A stretch of DNA of 64,000 bases from Qipengyuania xiapuensis (lineage in GTDB: Bacteria > Pseudomonadota > Alphaproteobacteria > Sphingomonadales > Sphingomonadaceae): contig NZ_JAIGNL010000001.1 of the NCBI RefSeq assembly GCF_019711395.1, positions 186,001 to 250,000 of the forward strand. The letters run 5' to 3'. Position 1 is the stretch's first letter. Each line of letters begins with the position of its first letter. Of the stretch, positions 36,010-42,739 are shown piece by piece. The notes beneath the pieces are model-generated. The model was given only the letters and a program-made list of their open reading frames with translations, made no database searches and was not told the DNA's origin. The translations under genes and the position numbers were made by a program.

Positions 36010-36078
36010 AAGCGACCCCCAAACTCAATGTCGTATTCAATTCCCGTCCGGGTACGACATGCGGTTTAAGGGTCGCTT
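36010..36078 (-). promoter_or_regulatory. 69-nt nested dyad in the yjgN leader
   Basis: Two concentric inverted repeats share one centre (36044): outer arms AAGCGACCC/GGGTCGCTT (36010-36018, 36070-36078) and inner arms ATGTCGTA/TACGACAT (36028-36035, 36053-36060). The 9-base interiors also pair through AAAC/GTTT. On the minus strand the outer stem is followed by TTTTT just before the yjgN ATG, which makes it terminator- or attenuator-like. It could end transcription from the XRE operon or regulate yjgN. Confidence 0.5.
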
Positions 36079-36080
36079 AA
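36066..36080. promoter_or_regulatory. CtrA-like box TTAA-N7-TTAA upstream of yjgN
   Basis: TTAAGGGTCGCTTAA matches the CtrA half-site pair with 7-base spacing, 63 bases upstream of the yjgN start. It overlaps the distal arm of the 69-nt dyad, so the match may be partly due to that symmetry. Confidence 0.4.
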
Positions 36081-36097
36081 GTCAAGCGCGTGATCGG

Positions 36098-36289
36098 CTA
36101 GTCGCGCTGGAAGATTTCCTCGATCGCCATTTCGAAAACGTCGGCGATCTTGAAGGCGAGCGGGAGCGAGGGGTCGTAGCGCCCGGTCTCGATCGCATTG
36201 ACGCTCTGCCGGCTTACTTCGAGCAGGTCGGCGAGATGTTGCTGGCTCCAGTCGCGTTCGGCGCGAAGGACCTTGAGGCGGTTCTTCAC
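36098..36289 (-). CDS. Small XRE-family helix-turn-helix regulator
   Basis: A 63-residue DNA-binding protein that is a single HTH_3 domain: NRLKVLRAERDWSQQHLADLL, then VSRQSVNAIETGRYDPSLPLAF, ending IEEIFQRD. This minimal form is usually encoded beside membrane proteins whose expression it represses. Start is GTG 36289, which overlaps the stop of the membrane protein gene (GTGA). Last gene of a three-gene minus-strand operon. Confidence 0.92.
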   Translation of the reverse strand: MKNRLKVLRAERDWSQQHLADLLEVSRQSVNAIETGRYDPSLPLAFKIADVFEMAIEEIFQRD

Positions 36290-36900
36290 AGCGCACCCCA
36301 CGAACCATGGGTGATGCGGTTGGACACAGCACCGATGAACTGGCCGCCGAAGAAGGCGACCGCGAACCAGTAGGCAGGGATGTGCGGCACCACTTCGCCC
36401 GCTTCCAGGAAGCCCCAGATGGTTGCGAAGCCGAGGGCAAAGCCGGTCGCGATCAGCGTCTGACGCACGATCAGCATGCGGATGAACTCGTCCTTCTCGT
36501 CGAGGATCAGGCGTCCGATGGCCCAGAAGATCCCGCAAATGGCGAGGCCGGGCATGACCGACAGGGCCGCGCGTGCGGCGAGCGAGGCCTCCGACGCATC
36601 GTCGCCGCCGAGTAGGCTCACCTGCAGGGCGAGCACGACGAGATAGGTCGAGGCGAAGATCGCGACCCGCTTCACATAGAGGCGCTGTGCCTCTCCGCGT
36701 CCGCTGCAGGCGGTGGCGGTGTTGGCGACCCGCATGGTCTGGAAGAACAGGCCGGCCGGGACGATCATCAGGATGAGGGCTGTCGCCGCATTGATGGCGT
36801 CCGACAGGGCGAGGCCCATGACGGCCCCGAATGTGCCGAACGCCAGTCCGGCCCAGAAAGGCACGGTACGTGTGAAGCCGCCTTTCGCCTCGGTGCTCAT
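36286..36900 (-). CDS. Hypothetical membrane protein coupled to the XRE regulator
   Basis: A 204-residue protein with five or six hydrophobic helices (e.g. PFWAGLAFGTFGAVMGLALS, ALILMIVPAGLFFQTM, ATGFALGFATIWGFLE) and a conserved-looking cytoplasmic segment (LILDEKDEFIRMLIVRQTLI). The DEKDE/R segment recalls DUF2178/DUF3796-like proteins found beside small XRE regulators, but I cannot name a family with certainty. Both ends overlap neighbours by four bases, so the three genes are translated together. Confidence 0.75.
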   Translation of the reverse strand: MSTEAKGGFTRTVPFWAGLAFGTFGAVMGLALSDAINAATALILMIVPAGLFFQTMRVANTATACSGRGEAQRLYVKRVAIFASTYLVVLALQVSLLGGDDASEASLAARAALSVMPGLAICGIFWAIGRLILDEKDEFIRMLIVRQTLIATGFALGFATIWGFLEAGEVVPHIPAYWFAVAFFGGQFIGAVSNRITHGSWGAL

Positions 36901-37082
36901 GCCTTGCTCTTCTTCAGTAGATTGCAGGACCGGTCAGAACCGAGCCATGCCCCGGGAAAGAGGGCGAGAAGGAGAAAGGGCGAGAACTGCGCCACCTCCT
37001 CGGGCACGAATTCAAACACGGCGAGCACGGCGATGCCGATCATGGCGGCAGCGACAAGCAGGGAGAGGTGGATCTGTTTCAT
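36897..37082 (-). CDS. Hypothetical 61-residue two-span membrane protein
   Basis: A short protein with two hydrophobic helices (LSLLVAAAMIGIAVLAVFEF and PFLLLALFPGAWLG) and a basic tail (CNLLKKSKA). First gene of the overlapping XRE operon (ATGA junction with the next gene). Function unknown; small inner-membrane partner of the 204-residue protein is likely. Confidence 0.72.
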   Translation of the reverse strand: MKQIHLSLLVAAAMIGIAVLAVFEFVPEEVAQFSPFLLLALFPGAWLGSDRSCNLLKKSKA

Positions 37083-37101
37083 GGCAAGCGTCCTTTTCTA
37101 G

Positions 37102-37149
37102 ATGTAAAGCTTGTTTGTCATGATTCGCCCCACATGTCAAGGTTGCTTT
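37102..37149. promoter_or_regulatory. Two direct repeats, ATGTAAAGCTTGTTTG-like, before the XRE operon
   Basis: ATGTAAAGCTTGTTTG (37102-37117) and ATGTCAAGGTTGCTTT (37134-37149) agree at 12 of 16 positions and are 32 bases apart, about three helical turns. They begin 19 bases upstream of the first gene of the XRE operon and are candidate autoregulatory sites. Confidence 0.35.
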
Positions 37150-37189
37150 CCATAATGAAGTGCTCGCTTGTCACGCGGTGGATTCCTGC

Positions 37190-37207
37190 TTGTCATTTCG
37201 CCGTCAT
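37190..37207 (+). promoter_or_regulatory. Pho box (PhoB site) upstream of phoD
   Basis: TTGTCAT-TTCG-CCGTCAT matches the PhoB direct repeat CTGTCAT-N4-CTGTCAT with one mismatch in each half. It ends 36 bases before the PhoD start. Another TTGTCA copy at 37168 is in phase (22 bases, two repeat units). This predicts induction on phosphate starvation. Confidence 0.6.
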
Positions 37208-37243
37208 TGGGCGCAGGCATGACGGCCCAGAGGAGAGACATAG

Positions 37244-38917
37244 ATGTTCAAGACCGAGCCACCCGCTGCCGCGCCGATTGCAAGCCTCGACCGGCGCAGC
37301 CTGCTCAAGGGAGGCGTGCTGGGCGCCGGAGCGCTGTCCGCGCCGCTTTCGGCGCAAATGGCATCGGGCAAGACCGGCTTCACGCACGGCGTGGCCAGCG
37401 GCGAGCCGGGCGTCGACAAGGTCCTCCTGTGGACCCGCTATGTCGCCGACCAGTCCCTCGCGCTCGAATGGCAGGTGTCCGAAACGGCTGATTTCGCATC
37501 GACGGTCGCCGGCGGCAGCGCGCTCCCTCGCGCCGAGAACGACTGGTGCGCCAAGTCGTGGGCCGACGGCCTCAGGGCCGGCACCTGGTACTACTACCGC
37601 TTCATCGCGCCTGACGGGACGGTCTCCGATATCGGCCGCACGCGAACGCTTCCCGAAGGACCGACCGCGCGGTGGCGGATGGCGGTTTTCTCCTGCTCGA
37701 ACATCGGCTTCGGCTGGTTCAACGCCTACGCCCACGCGGCCGAGGCGAACGAGTTCGACTGCACGCTCCACCTCGGCGACTACTTTTACGAGTATCCGCA
37801 AGGCACCTATCCGAGCGAGCGCGAGACGCTTCCCGGCCGCGCCCCGCTCGACCCGCAGGGCGAGACCGTTGCGCTGGCAGAGTACCGCGCACGCTACGCG
37901 ACCTACCGGGCGGACAAGGATCTCCAGCGCATCCACCAGCTCTACCCGATGATCTCCGGCTGGGACGATCACGAGAGCTCCAACGACAGCTGGGAGGGCG
38001 GCGCGCAGAACCACCAGCCCGAGACCGAAGGCAGCTGGTCGGTGCGCAAGGCTGCGGCGATGAAGGCCTACCGCGAATGGATGCCCGTCTCCGATCGGCC
38101 CTGGGAGACCTACGAGATCGGCGATCTCGCCACTCTCTACCGGCTCGAAACGCGCCTGAGCGCGCGGGCGCAGCAGTTCGATTACGGCTCGCTGCTGCGC
38201 GGCATGGCTTCGCAGGAAGAAGGCATCGCGCGGCTCACCGCCTTCCGGAATGGAGACTATCTCGATCCGACGCGTGAGGTGCTCGGAAGCGACCAGCAGG
38301 CATGGCTGGCAGAAGGCCTCAAGGCCTCGCGCCGTGCCGGCAAGACATGGCAGGTGCTCGTCCAGCAGGTGCTGATGGGCAAGGTCGCCTCGGCCACTTC
38401 GCTTACGGATACCCTGCCCGAGGGCCTTCCCGATTTCGTCCGGCAGCGTGTCATCTCGGGTGCCATGGCGAGCCGCGCGGAGCTGCCGCTGAACATGGAC
38501 GCATGGGACGGCTATCCCGCCGCCCGCGCAAGGCTTTACGAGGCGGCACTGGCTGCCGATGCGAACCTCATCAGCCTGGCCGGGGACACGCACAATGCCT
38601 GGGCCTTCGATCTCGCCCATGATGGCGAGGCAGCCGGCGTCGAGTTCGGCGTACAGGGCGTGACCTCGCCCGGCCTCGAAAACTTCCTGCCGCAGCTGGC
38701 ACCTGAAGACATCGCCCGCGCCCTCGTCGCGCGCAATCCGGAGCTCAAGTGGATGGATGCCTCGCGCCGCGGTTACATGGCGGTCGAACTGACCCCGGGC
38801 AGTGCCAGCAGCGAGTTCCGCTTCCTCTCCAGCGTGCGCGAAAAGGGCGCCGGTGTCGTGGCGACCCGGCGAGTAACGACGCTCGCCGGTGCGCGTACGC
38901 TTGATGCTATCGGATAG
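37244..38917 (+). CDS. phoD: Alkaline phosphatase D (PhoD-like), Tat-exported
   Basis: A 557-residue periplasmic phosphatase/phosphodiesterase that releases phosphate from organic esters, normally with Ca and Fe. A twin-arginine signal is present (LDRRSLLKGGVLGAGALSA). Family motifs follow: THGVASGEPGVDKVLLWTRY, FSCSNIGFGWFNAYAHAAE, HLGDYFYEYPQG, ISGWDDHESSNDSWE and LAGDTHNAWAFDL. The ATG is preceded by GGAGAG. A Pho box in the promoter supports control by the PhoR-PhoB system. It is divergent from the XRE operon and followed by the thrS leader. Confidence 0.93.
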   Translation: MFKTEPPAAAPIASLDRRSLLKGGVLGAGALSAPLSAQMASGKTGFTHGVASGEPGVDKVLLWTRYVADQSLALEWQVSETADFASTVAGGSALPRAENDWCAKSWADGLRAGTWYYYRFIAPDGTVSDIGRTRTLPEGPTARWRMAVFSCSNIGFGWFNAYAHAAEANEFDCTLHLGDYFYEYPQGTYPSERETLPGRAPLDPQGETVALAEYRARYATYRADKDLQRIHQLYPMISGWDDHESSNDSWEGGAQNHQPETEGSWSVRKAAAMKAYREWMPVSDRPWETYEIGDLATLYRLETRLSARAQQFDYGSLLRGMASQEEGIARLTAFRNGDYLDPTREVLGSDQQAWLAEGLKASRRAGKTWQVLVQQVLMGKVASATSLTDTLPEGLPDFVRQRVISGAMASRAELPLNMDAWDGYPAARARLYEAALAADANLISLAGDTHNAWAFDLAHDGEAAGVEFGVQGVTSPGLENFLPQLAPEDIARALVARNPELKWMDASRRGYMAVELTPGSASSEFRFLSSVREKGAGVVATRRVTTLAGARTLDAIG

Positions 38918-38924
38918 GGACGGG

Positions 38925-38953
38925 TTGAGAAATTAACCCCTCGCCGCTATCTG
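38925..38953 (+). promoter_or_regulatory. Promoter of the thrS leader transcript
   Basis: TTGAGA (38925-38930) and TATCTG (38948-38953) are spaced by 17 bases, a good sigma-70-type pair. The predicted start, about 7 bases after the -10 box, falls at 38960-38961, the leader-peptide ATG itself, so the transcript may be leaderless. Confidence 0.5.
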
Positions 38954-38960
38954 GTGGGGC

Positions 38961-39032
38961 ATGACGCAGGCACGCATCACGACCACTACTACCACCACCT
39001 CGGGCAACCGGGGGCGGGTAGTCGCGGACTGA
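38961..39032 (+). CDS. Threonine-rich leader peptide upstream of thrS
   Basis: A 23-codon ORF from ATG 38961 to TGA 39030. Eight of 23 residues are Thr; residues 7-13 are seven consecutive Thr (codons ACG ACC ACT ACT ACC ACC ACC). It begins MTQARI and ends NRGRVVAD. A run of codons for the amino acid charged by the downstream synthetase is the hallmark of a ribosome-stalling attenuator leader, as in thrL of enteric bacteria. GGTGGGG lies directly before the ATG, too close for normal Shine-Dalgarno use, which fits a leaderless start. Ends 124 bases before thrS. Confidence 0.75.
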   Translation: MTQARITTTTTTTSGNRGRVVAD

Positions 39033-39063
39033 CGCGAGCTGCCGCCACCCGGTTTCGGGTGGC
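39007..39063 (+). promoter_or_regulatory. Attenuator with two mutually exclusive stems before thrS
   Basis: Segment ACCGGGGGCGG (39007-39017, inside the leader ORF) can pair with CCGCCACCCGGT (39042-39053) by 11 bp with one bulged A. The latter segment can instead form GCCACCCG/CGGGTGGC (39044-39051, 39056-39063), an 8-bp hairpin with GTTT loop. A ribosome at the leader stop (39030) would cover the first segment and free the hairpin; a ribosome stalled on early Thr codons would leave the first segment free. No strong T-run follows the hairpin (AGGCGTTCCTCCC), so the output may be weak termination or another mechanism. Confidence 0.6.
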
Positions 39064-39156
39064 AGGCGTTCCTCCCGAAATCGAATTTCTCCCAAAACGC
39101 CGCTTCAAGCGCGCGCCTACCTGTGCCATGGGCGCGGCAACGTAACGGATGAGACG

Positions 39157-41187
39157 ATGACGGAACTTCTCAAGATCAGCCTGCCCGACGGTTCGGTGCG
39201 CGAAATGGAACCCGGCAGCACGCCCGCCGATGTCGCCGCAGCGATCGGCCCGGGCCTTGCCAAGGCCGCCATTGCCGCGCGTGTCGACGGCGAGCTGCGC
39301 GATATCAACCGCCCCTTCGAAGGCGATGCCGAACTTGCGCTGGTCACGAGCCGTGACGAGGAAGACGCGCTCGAACTGGCGCGCCACGACTTTGCGCACG
39401 TGCTCGCAGAAGCCGTTCAGTCGCTCTTCCCCGGCACGCAGATCACCTTCGGTCCGGCGACGGACGATGGCTTCTATTATGACGTGAAGGCTCCCGATAC
39501 GCGCGAGCCGTTCTCCATGGACGACCTCCCCGCGATCGAGGAGGAAATGCGCCGCATCATCAAGGCCGACAAGCCGCTTCGCCGCGAGGTCTGGAGCCGC
39601 CAGCAGCTGATCGACAAGTGGGAAGCCGAGGGCGAGGTCTTCAAGGCCGAGTGGGCCAAGGAGCTGCCCGAGGACGAGGAGCTCACGGTCTACTGGTCGG
39701 GCGAAGACTGGCTCGACATGTGCCGCGGCCCGCACCTTGCCTCGACGGGCAAGCTCGATCCGCAGGCCTTCAAGCTGATGCGCGTCGCCGGTGCCTACTG
39801 GCGCGGCGACCAGAAGAACGCGCAGCTCACGCGTATCTACGGCACCGGCTGGCTCAACAAGAAGCAGCTCAATGCGCATCTCACGCGGCTGGAAGAGGCC
39901 GCCAAGCGCGACCACCGCAAGCTGGGCCGCGAGATGGACCTGTTCCACCTGCAGGAAGAGGCGCATGGCAGCGTTTTCTGGCATCCGAACGGCTATCGCA
40001 TCTGGCGCGAGCTGGAGGCCTATATGCGCCGCAAGATGGACGGTGCGGGCTACCAGGAAATCAAGACGCCGCAGCTGATGGACGTGCGCCAGTGGGAGCA
40101 GTCGGGCCACTGGGGCAAGTATGCCGAGAACATGTTCGCCGTGCCGGACATCGTCCCCGAGGTCGAAGGACTGGGCGACGACAATGACGGCAAGGGAGCC
40201 AATCCCAAGGTCGCCGACGACAGCGACTGGATGGCGATCAAGCCGATGAACTGCCCGGCCCACGTGCTGGTCTTCAAGCAGGGCATCACGTCCTATCGTG
40301 ACCTGCCGATCCGCCTTGGCGAGATGGGCTGCTGCCACCGCAACGAACCGCATGGTGCGCTTCACGGCCTGATGCGCGTGCGCCAGTTCACGCAGGACGA
40401 TGCGCATATCTTCTGCACCGAGGAGCAGGTCGTCGACGAGGTCCGCGCTTTCTGCAAGCTGGCCGACGAAGTCTATCGCGACTTCGGCTTCAGCTACCAC
40501 GTGAAGCTCGCGCTGCGCCCCGAAAAGCGCTTCGGCAGCGAGGCTGACTGGGACAAGGCGGAGCAGGAACTGCGCGACGCCGTGGCCGAGGCCGGCATGG
40601 CCAACGAGGACTACGGCTGGGAAGAGCTTCCTGGCGAAGGCGCCTTCTACGCGCCCAAGCTCGAATGGCACCTCACCGATGCGATCGGCCGCACCTGGCA
40701 GGTCGGCACGATCCAGGGCGACCGCGTGCTGCCCGAACGTCTCGATGCGACCTATGTCGGCGAAGACGGCGAGAAGCACCGCCCGGTCATGCTGCACCGC
40801 GCGATCTTCGGTTCCTACGAGCGCTTCATCGGTATCCTGATCGAGCACTTCGCCGGACGCCTGCCCTGCTGGCTCGCGCCGACGCAGGCGGTGGTCGCGA
40901 CCATCGTCTCGGACGCAGACGACTATGCCAAGGAAGCGGTGGCCAAGCTGGAAGCTGCCGGAATCCGCGTGGAAAGCGATCTTCGCAACGAGAAGATCAA
41001 CTACAAGGTCCGCGAACACAGCCACGCCAAGGTTCCGCACCTGCTGGTGGTCGGCATGCGCGAGGCCGAGGAAGGCACGGTCGCCGTGCGCACGCTCGGC
41101 CAGCAGCACCAGAAGGTGATGCCTCTGGAAGAAGCGATCGCGATGCTGAAGACCGAGGCGACTCCGCCGGACCTTCGCGAAGGCTAA
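39157..41187 (+). CDS. thrS: Threonyl-tRNA synthetase
   Basis: A 676-residue class II synthetase that charges tRNA-Thr. Domains in order are TGS (about 1-65; KISLPDGSVREMEPGSTPAD), the editing domain with HDFAHVLAEAVQSLFP and CRGPHLASTGK, the catalytic core (motif 2 CCHRNEPHGALHGLMRVR near 390; zinc ligands include the Cys of MNCPAHVLVFKQ), and the anticodon domain (about 565-670; HSHAKVPHLLVVGMREAE). Slightly longer than E. coli ThrRS (642). ATG 39157 has GGATGAG upstream. Expression is probably set by the Thr leader/attenuator immediately upstream. Confidence 0.97.
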   Translation: MTELLKISLPDGSVREMEPGSTPADVAAAIGPGLAKAAIAARVDGELRDINRPFEGDAELALVTSRDEEDALELARHDFAHVLAEAVQSLFPGTQITFGPATDDGFYYDVKAPDTREPFSMDDLPAIEEEMRRIIKADKPLRREVWSRQQLIDKWEAEGEVFKAEWAKELPEDEELTVYWSGEDWLDMCRGPHLASTGKLDPQAFKLMRVAGAYWRGDQKNAQLTRIYGTGWLNKKQLNAHLTRLEEAAKRDHRKLGREMDLFHLQEEAHGSVFWHPNGYRIWRELEAYMRRKMDGAGYQEIKTPQLMDVRQWEQSGHWGKYAENMFAVPDIVPEVEGLGDDNDGKGANPKVADDSDWMAIKPMNCPAHVLVFKQGITSYRDLPIRLGEMGCCHRNEPHGALHGLMRVRQFTQDDAHIFCTEEQVVDEVRAFCKLADEVYRDFGFSYHVKLALRPEKRFGSEADWDKAEQELRDAVAEAGMANEDYGWEELPGEGAFYAPKLEWHLTDAIGRTWQVGTIQGDRVLPERLDATYVGEDGEKHRPVMLHRAIFGSYERFIGILIEHFAGRLPCWLAPTQAVVATIVSDADDYAKEAVAKLEAAGIRVESDLRNEKINYKVREHSHAKVPHLLVVGMREAEEGTVAVRTLGQQHQKVMPLEEAIAMLKTEATPPDLREG

Positions 41188-41196
41188 GCGCGCGCG

Positions 41197-41943
41197 ATGG
41201 AGCTGCTTGCTGGTTACGGCTCGGCGGCGCTCGTCGCCGCGCTGCTGGCCGCTTTCGGCTCGGCCTTCGTTCGCGGACTGACCGGCTTCGGCATGGCAAT
41301 CCTGCTGGTGCCGGTGCTTGCGCTGGCACTCTCACCGCTCGATGCCGTCCTGCTGACGAACTTCCTCTCGGTCTTCATCGGCCTGTCTGAGATCCGGCGC
41401 CTGCTGCGGGGTGCCGAACGCTCGGCATGGGTGATCATCGTGCTGGTGGCGCTCACCACTCCGGTCGGCCTCTACCTGCTCAGCGTGACCAGCCCCGCCC
41501 TCGCGCGGGTGGTGATCGCTTTCATCGCGCTCTCGGCATTCCTCGCCATCCTGCTCCCGCGCCGCGGCGCGCTGGACCACCATCCGGCGACCACCGGGAG
41601 CGTTGGCGTGATGAGCGGGCTGATGACGGGTTATGCCGGAATGCCCGGACCGCCGGTGGTGCCCTATTACGTCGGGCGCGACATCCCGCGCGAGACCGCC
41701 AAGGCATCGATGCTGCTGATCTTCACCTGCGCCTCCACGACAGGGCTGGTGAGCGGCGCAGCGCTCGGCGTGCTCGAAGCGACGCTCGTGCTGCTCGCCG
41801 TCCTGCTGTTCCCAGCCGTGCTGCTCGGCAATTGGCTGGGCAACAAGGCGTCTGGCAGGATTGCCGACAGGACCTGGCGTATCTGCGTTGGTCTGGTGCT
41901 GGGTGCGGCAGCGGTCGCGGCGCTCGTGAAGGCGCTCGGCTAG
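41197..41943 (+). CDS. Sulfite exporter TauE/SafE family protein (copy 1)
   Basis: A 248-residue membrane protein with seven or eight helices and the TauE/SafE signature near the N-terminus (FGSAFVRGLTGFGMAILLVP) and mid-protein (GLMTGYAGMPGPPVVPYYVG). The family moves sulfite, sulfoacetate and other anions across the inner membrane. It starts 9 bases after thrS and ends directly against a second family member, so the two may work as a pair. Substrate unknown. Confidence 0.87.
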   Translation: MELLAGYGSAALVAALLAAFGSAFVRGLTGFGMAILLVPVLALALSPLDAVLLTNFLSVFIGLSEIRRLLRGAERSAWVIIVLVALTTPVGLYLLSVTSPALARVVIAFIALSAFLAILLPRRGALDHHPATTGSVGVMSGLMTGYAGMPGPPVVPYYVGRDIPRETAKASMLLIFTCASTTGLVSGAALGVLEATLVLLAVLLFPAVLLGNWLGNKASGRIADRTWRICVGLVLGAAAVAALVKALG

Positions 41944-42684
41944 ATGCTCGGACTGCCCCTTGAAGCGATCGCCATCGCGCTGCTCACTGCGCTTGCGGCG
42001 GGTTTCGTACGCGGGCTGGCGGGCTTCGGCCTGTCGGTCGTGATCGTGCCGGTGCTCGCGCTCACTATCGCGCCGAAAGAGGCGGTGCTGGTCGGCAATA
42101 TCTCGCTGTTCCTCATCGGATTGACCGACATAGGGCGCATCCGCCGAGATGCCGATCGCTCGGCGATTCCGATCACGCTCCTCGCGCTCGCCTGCATGCC
42201 GATCGGCCTCTGGGCGCTGGTGACGCTGAGCGCCGACTGGGCGCGCCTCCTCATCGCGATGGTCTCGCTCGGAGCGTTCGTGCTGGTGGTCGTCCCGCTC
42301 GGCAAGGTGGCCATGCCGCGCAAGCCCGCGATGGGCCTCTCGGGCTTCTTCACCGGCTTCTTCGGCGGTTTTGCGGGCATGCCGGGCCCGGGCATGGCGC
42401 CGTTCTACCTGCGAGGACGGCTCGAGCCGCGCGCGGCGCGTGCCTCGATGATGGCGATTTTCCTGGTGCTGACACCGCTGTCCTCGCTGCTTTTCATCCT
42501 GCTCGGCGTGGGAGGCATGCGCGAGGTACTACTTGCCCTGCTGCTTTTTCCTGCGGTCCTCGTCGGCGATCTCTTCGGCCATGCCGCTTTCGGCCGTGTC
42601 AGTGCGCGCCAGTGGCAGGTCTCGGTCGCGCTGGTCCTGGGCGGTGCAGCAGCGGGCGCGCTCTACAAACTGTTGGAAGGGTAG
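41944..42684 (+). CDS. Sulfite exporter TauE/SafE family protein (copy 2)
   Basis: A 246-residue paralogue of the preceding protein with the same two signature regions (AAGFVRGLAGFGLSVVIVPVL and FFGGFAGMPGPGMAPFYLRG). Its ATG follows the TAG of copy 1 without a gap. Sequences of the two copies differ clearly, so the duplication is old; a heteromeric transporter or two substrates are both possible. Confidence 0.87.
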   Translation: MLGLPLEAIAIALLTALAAGFVRGLAGFGLSVVIVPVLALTIAPKEAVLVGNISLFLIGLTDIGRIRRDADRSAIPITLLALACMPIGLWALVTLSADWARLLIAMVSLGAFVLVVVPLGKVAMPRKPAMGLSGFFTGFFGGFAGMPGPGMAPFYLRGRLEPRAARASMMAIFLVLTPLSSLLFILLGVGGMREVLLALLLFPAVLVGDLFGHAAFGRVSARQWQVSVALVLGGAAAGALYKLLEG

Positions 42685-42739
42685 GGTTTTCTCAAGGCCC
42701 CGGTGCTATGAAGTCGTCCGGATTTGAGGGGTCGATGAT

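Noticed and set aside
36038-36061. Seven-codon ORF on the minus strand inside the yjgN leader dyad
   Set aside because: No ribosome site and no codon bias linked to the downstream gene; not enough to propose a leader peptide.
32065-36069. 1334-codon open frame on the plus strand across five minus-strand genes
   Set aside because: It spans several well-supported genes on the opposite strand and has low-complexity shadow composition.
39064-39100. T-run expected after the thrS attenuator hairpin
   Set aside because: No run of T is present directly after the stem, so I did not annotate a confident intrinsic terminator there.
38989-41109. 706-codon open frame on the minus strand opposite thrS
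   Set aside because: Antisense shadow of thrS; it would also cover the leader/attenuator without any support of its own.
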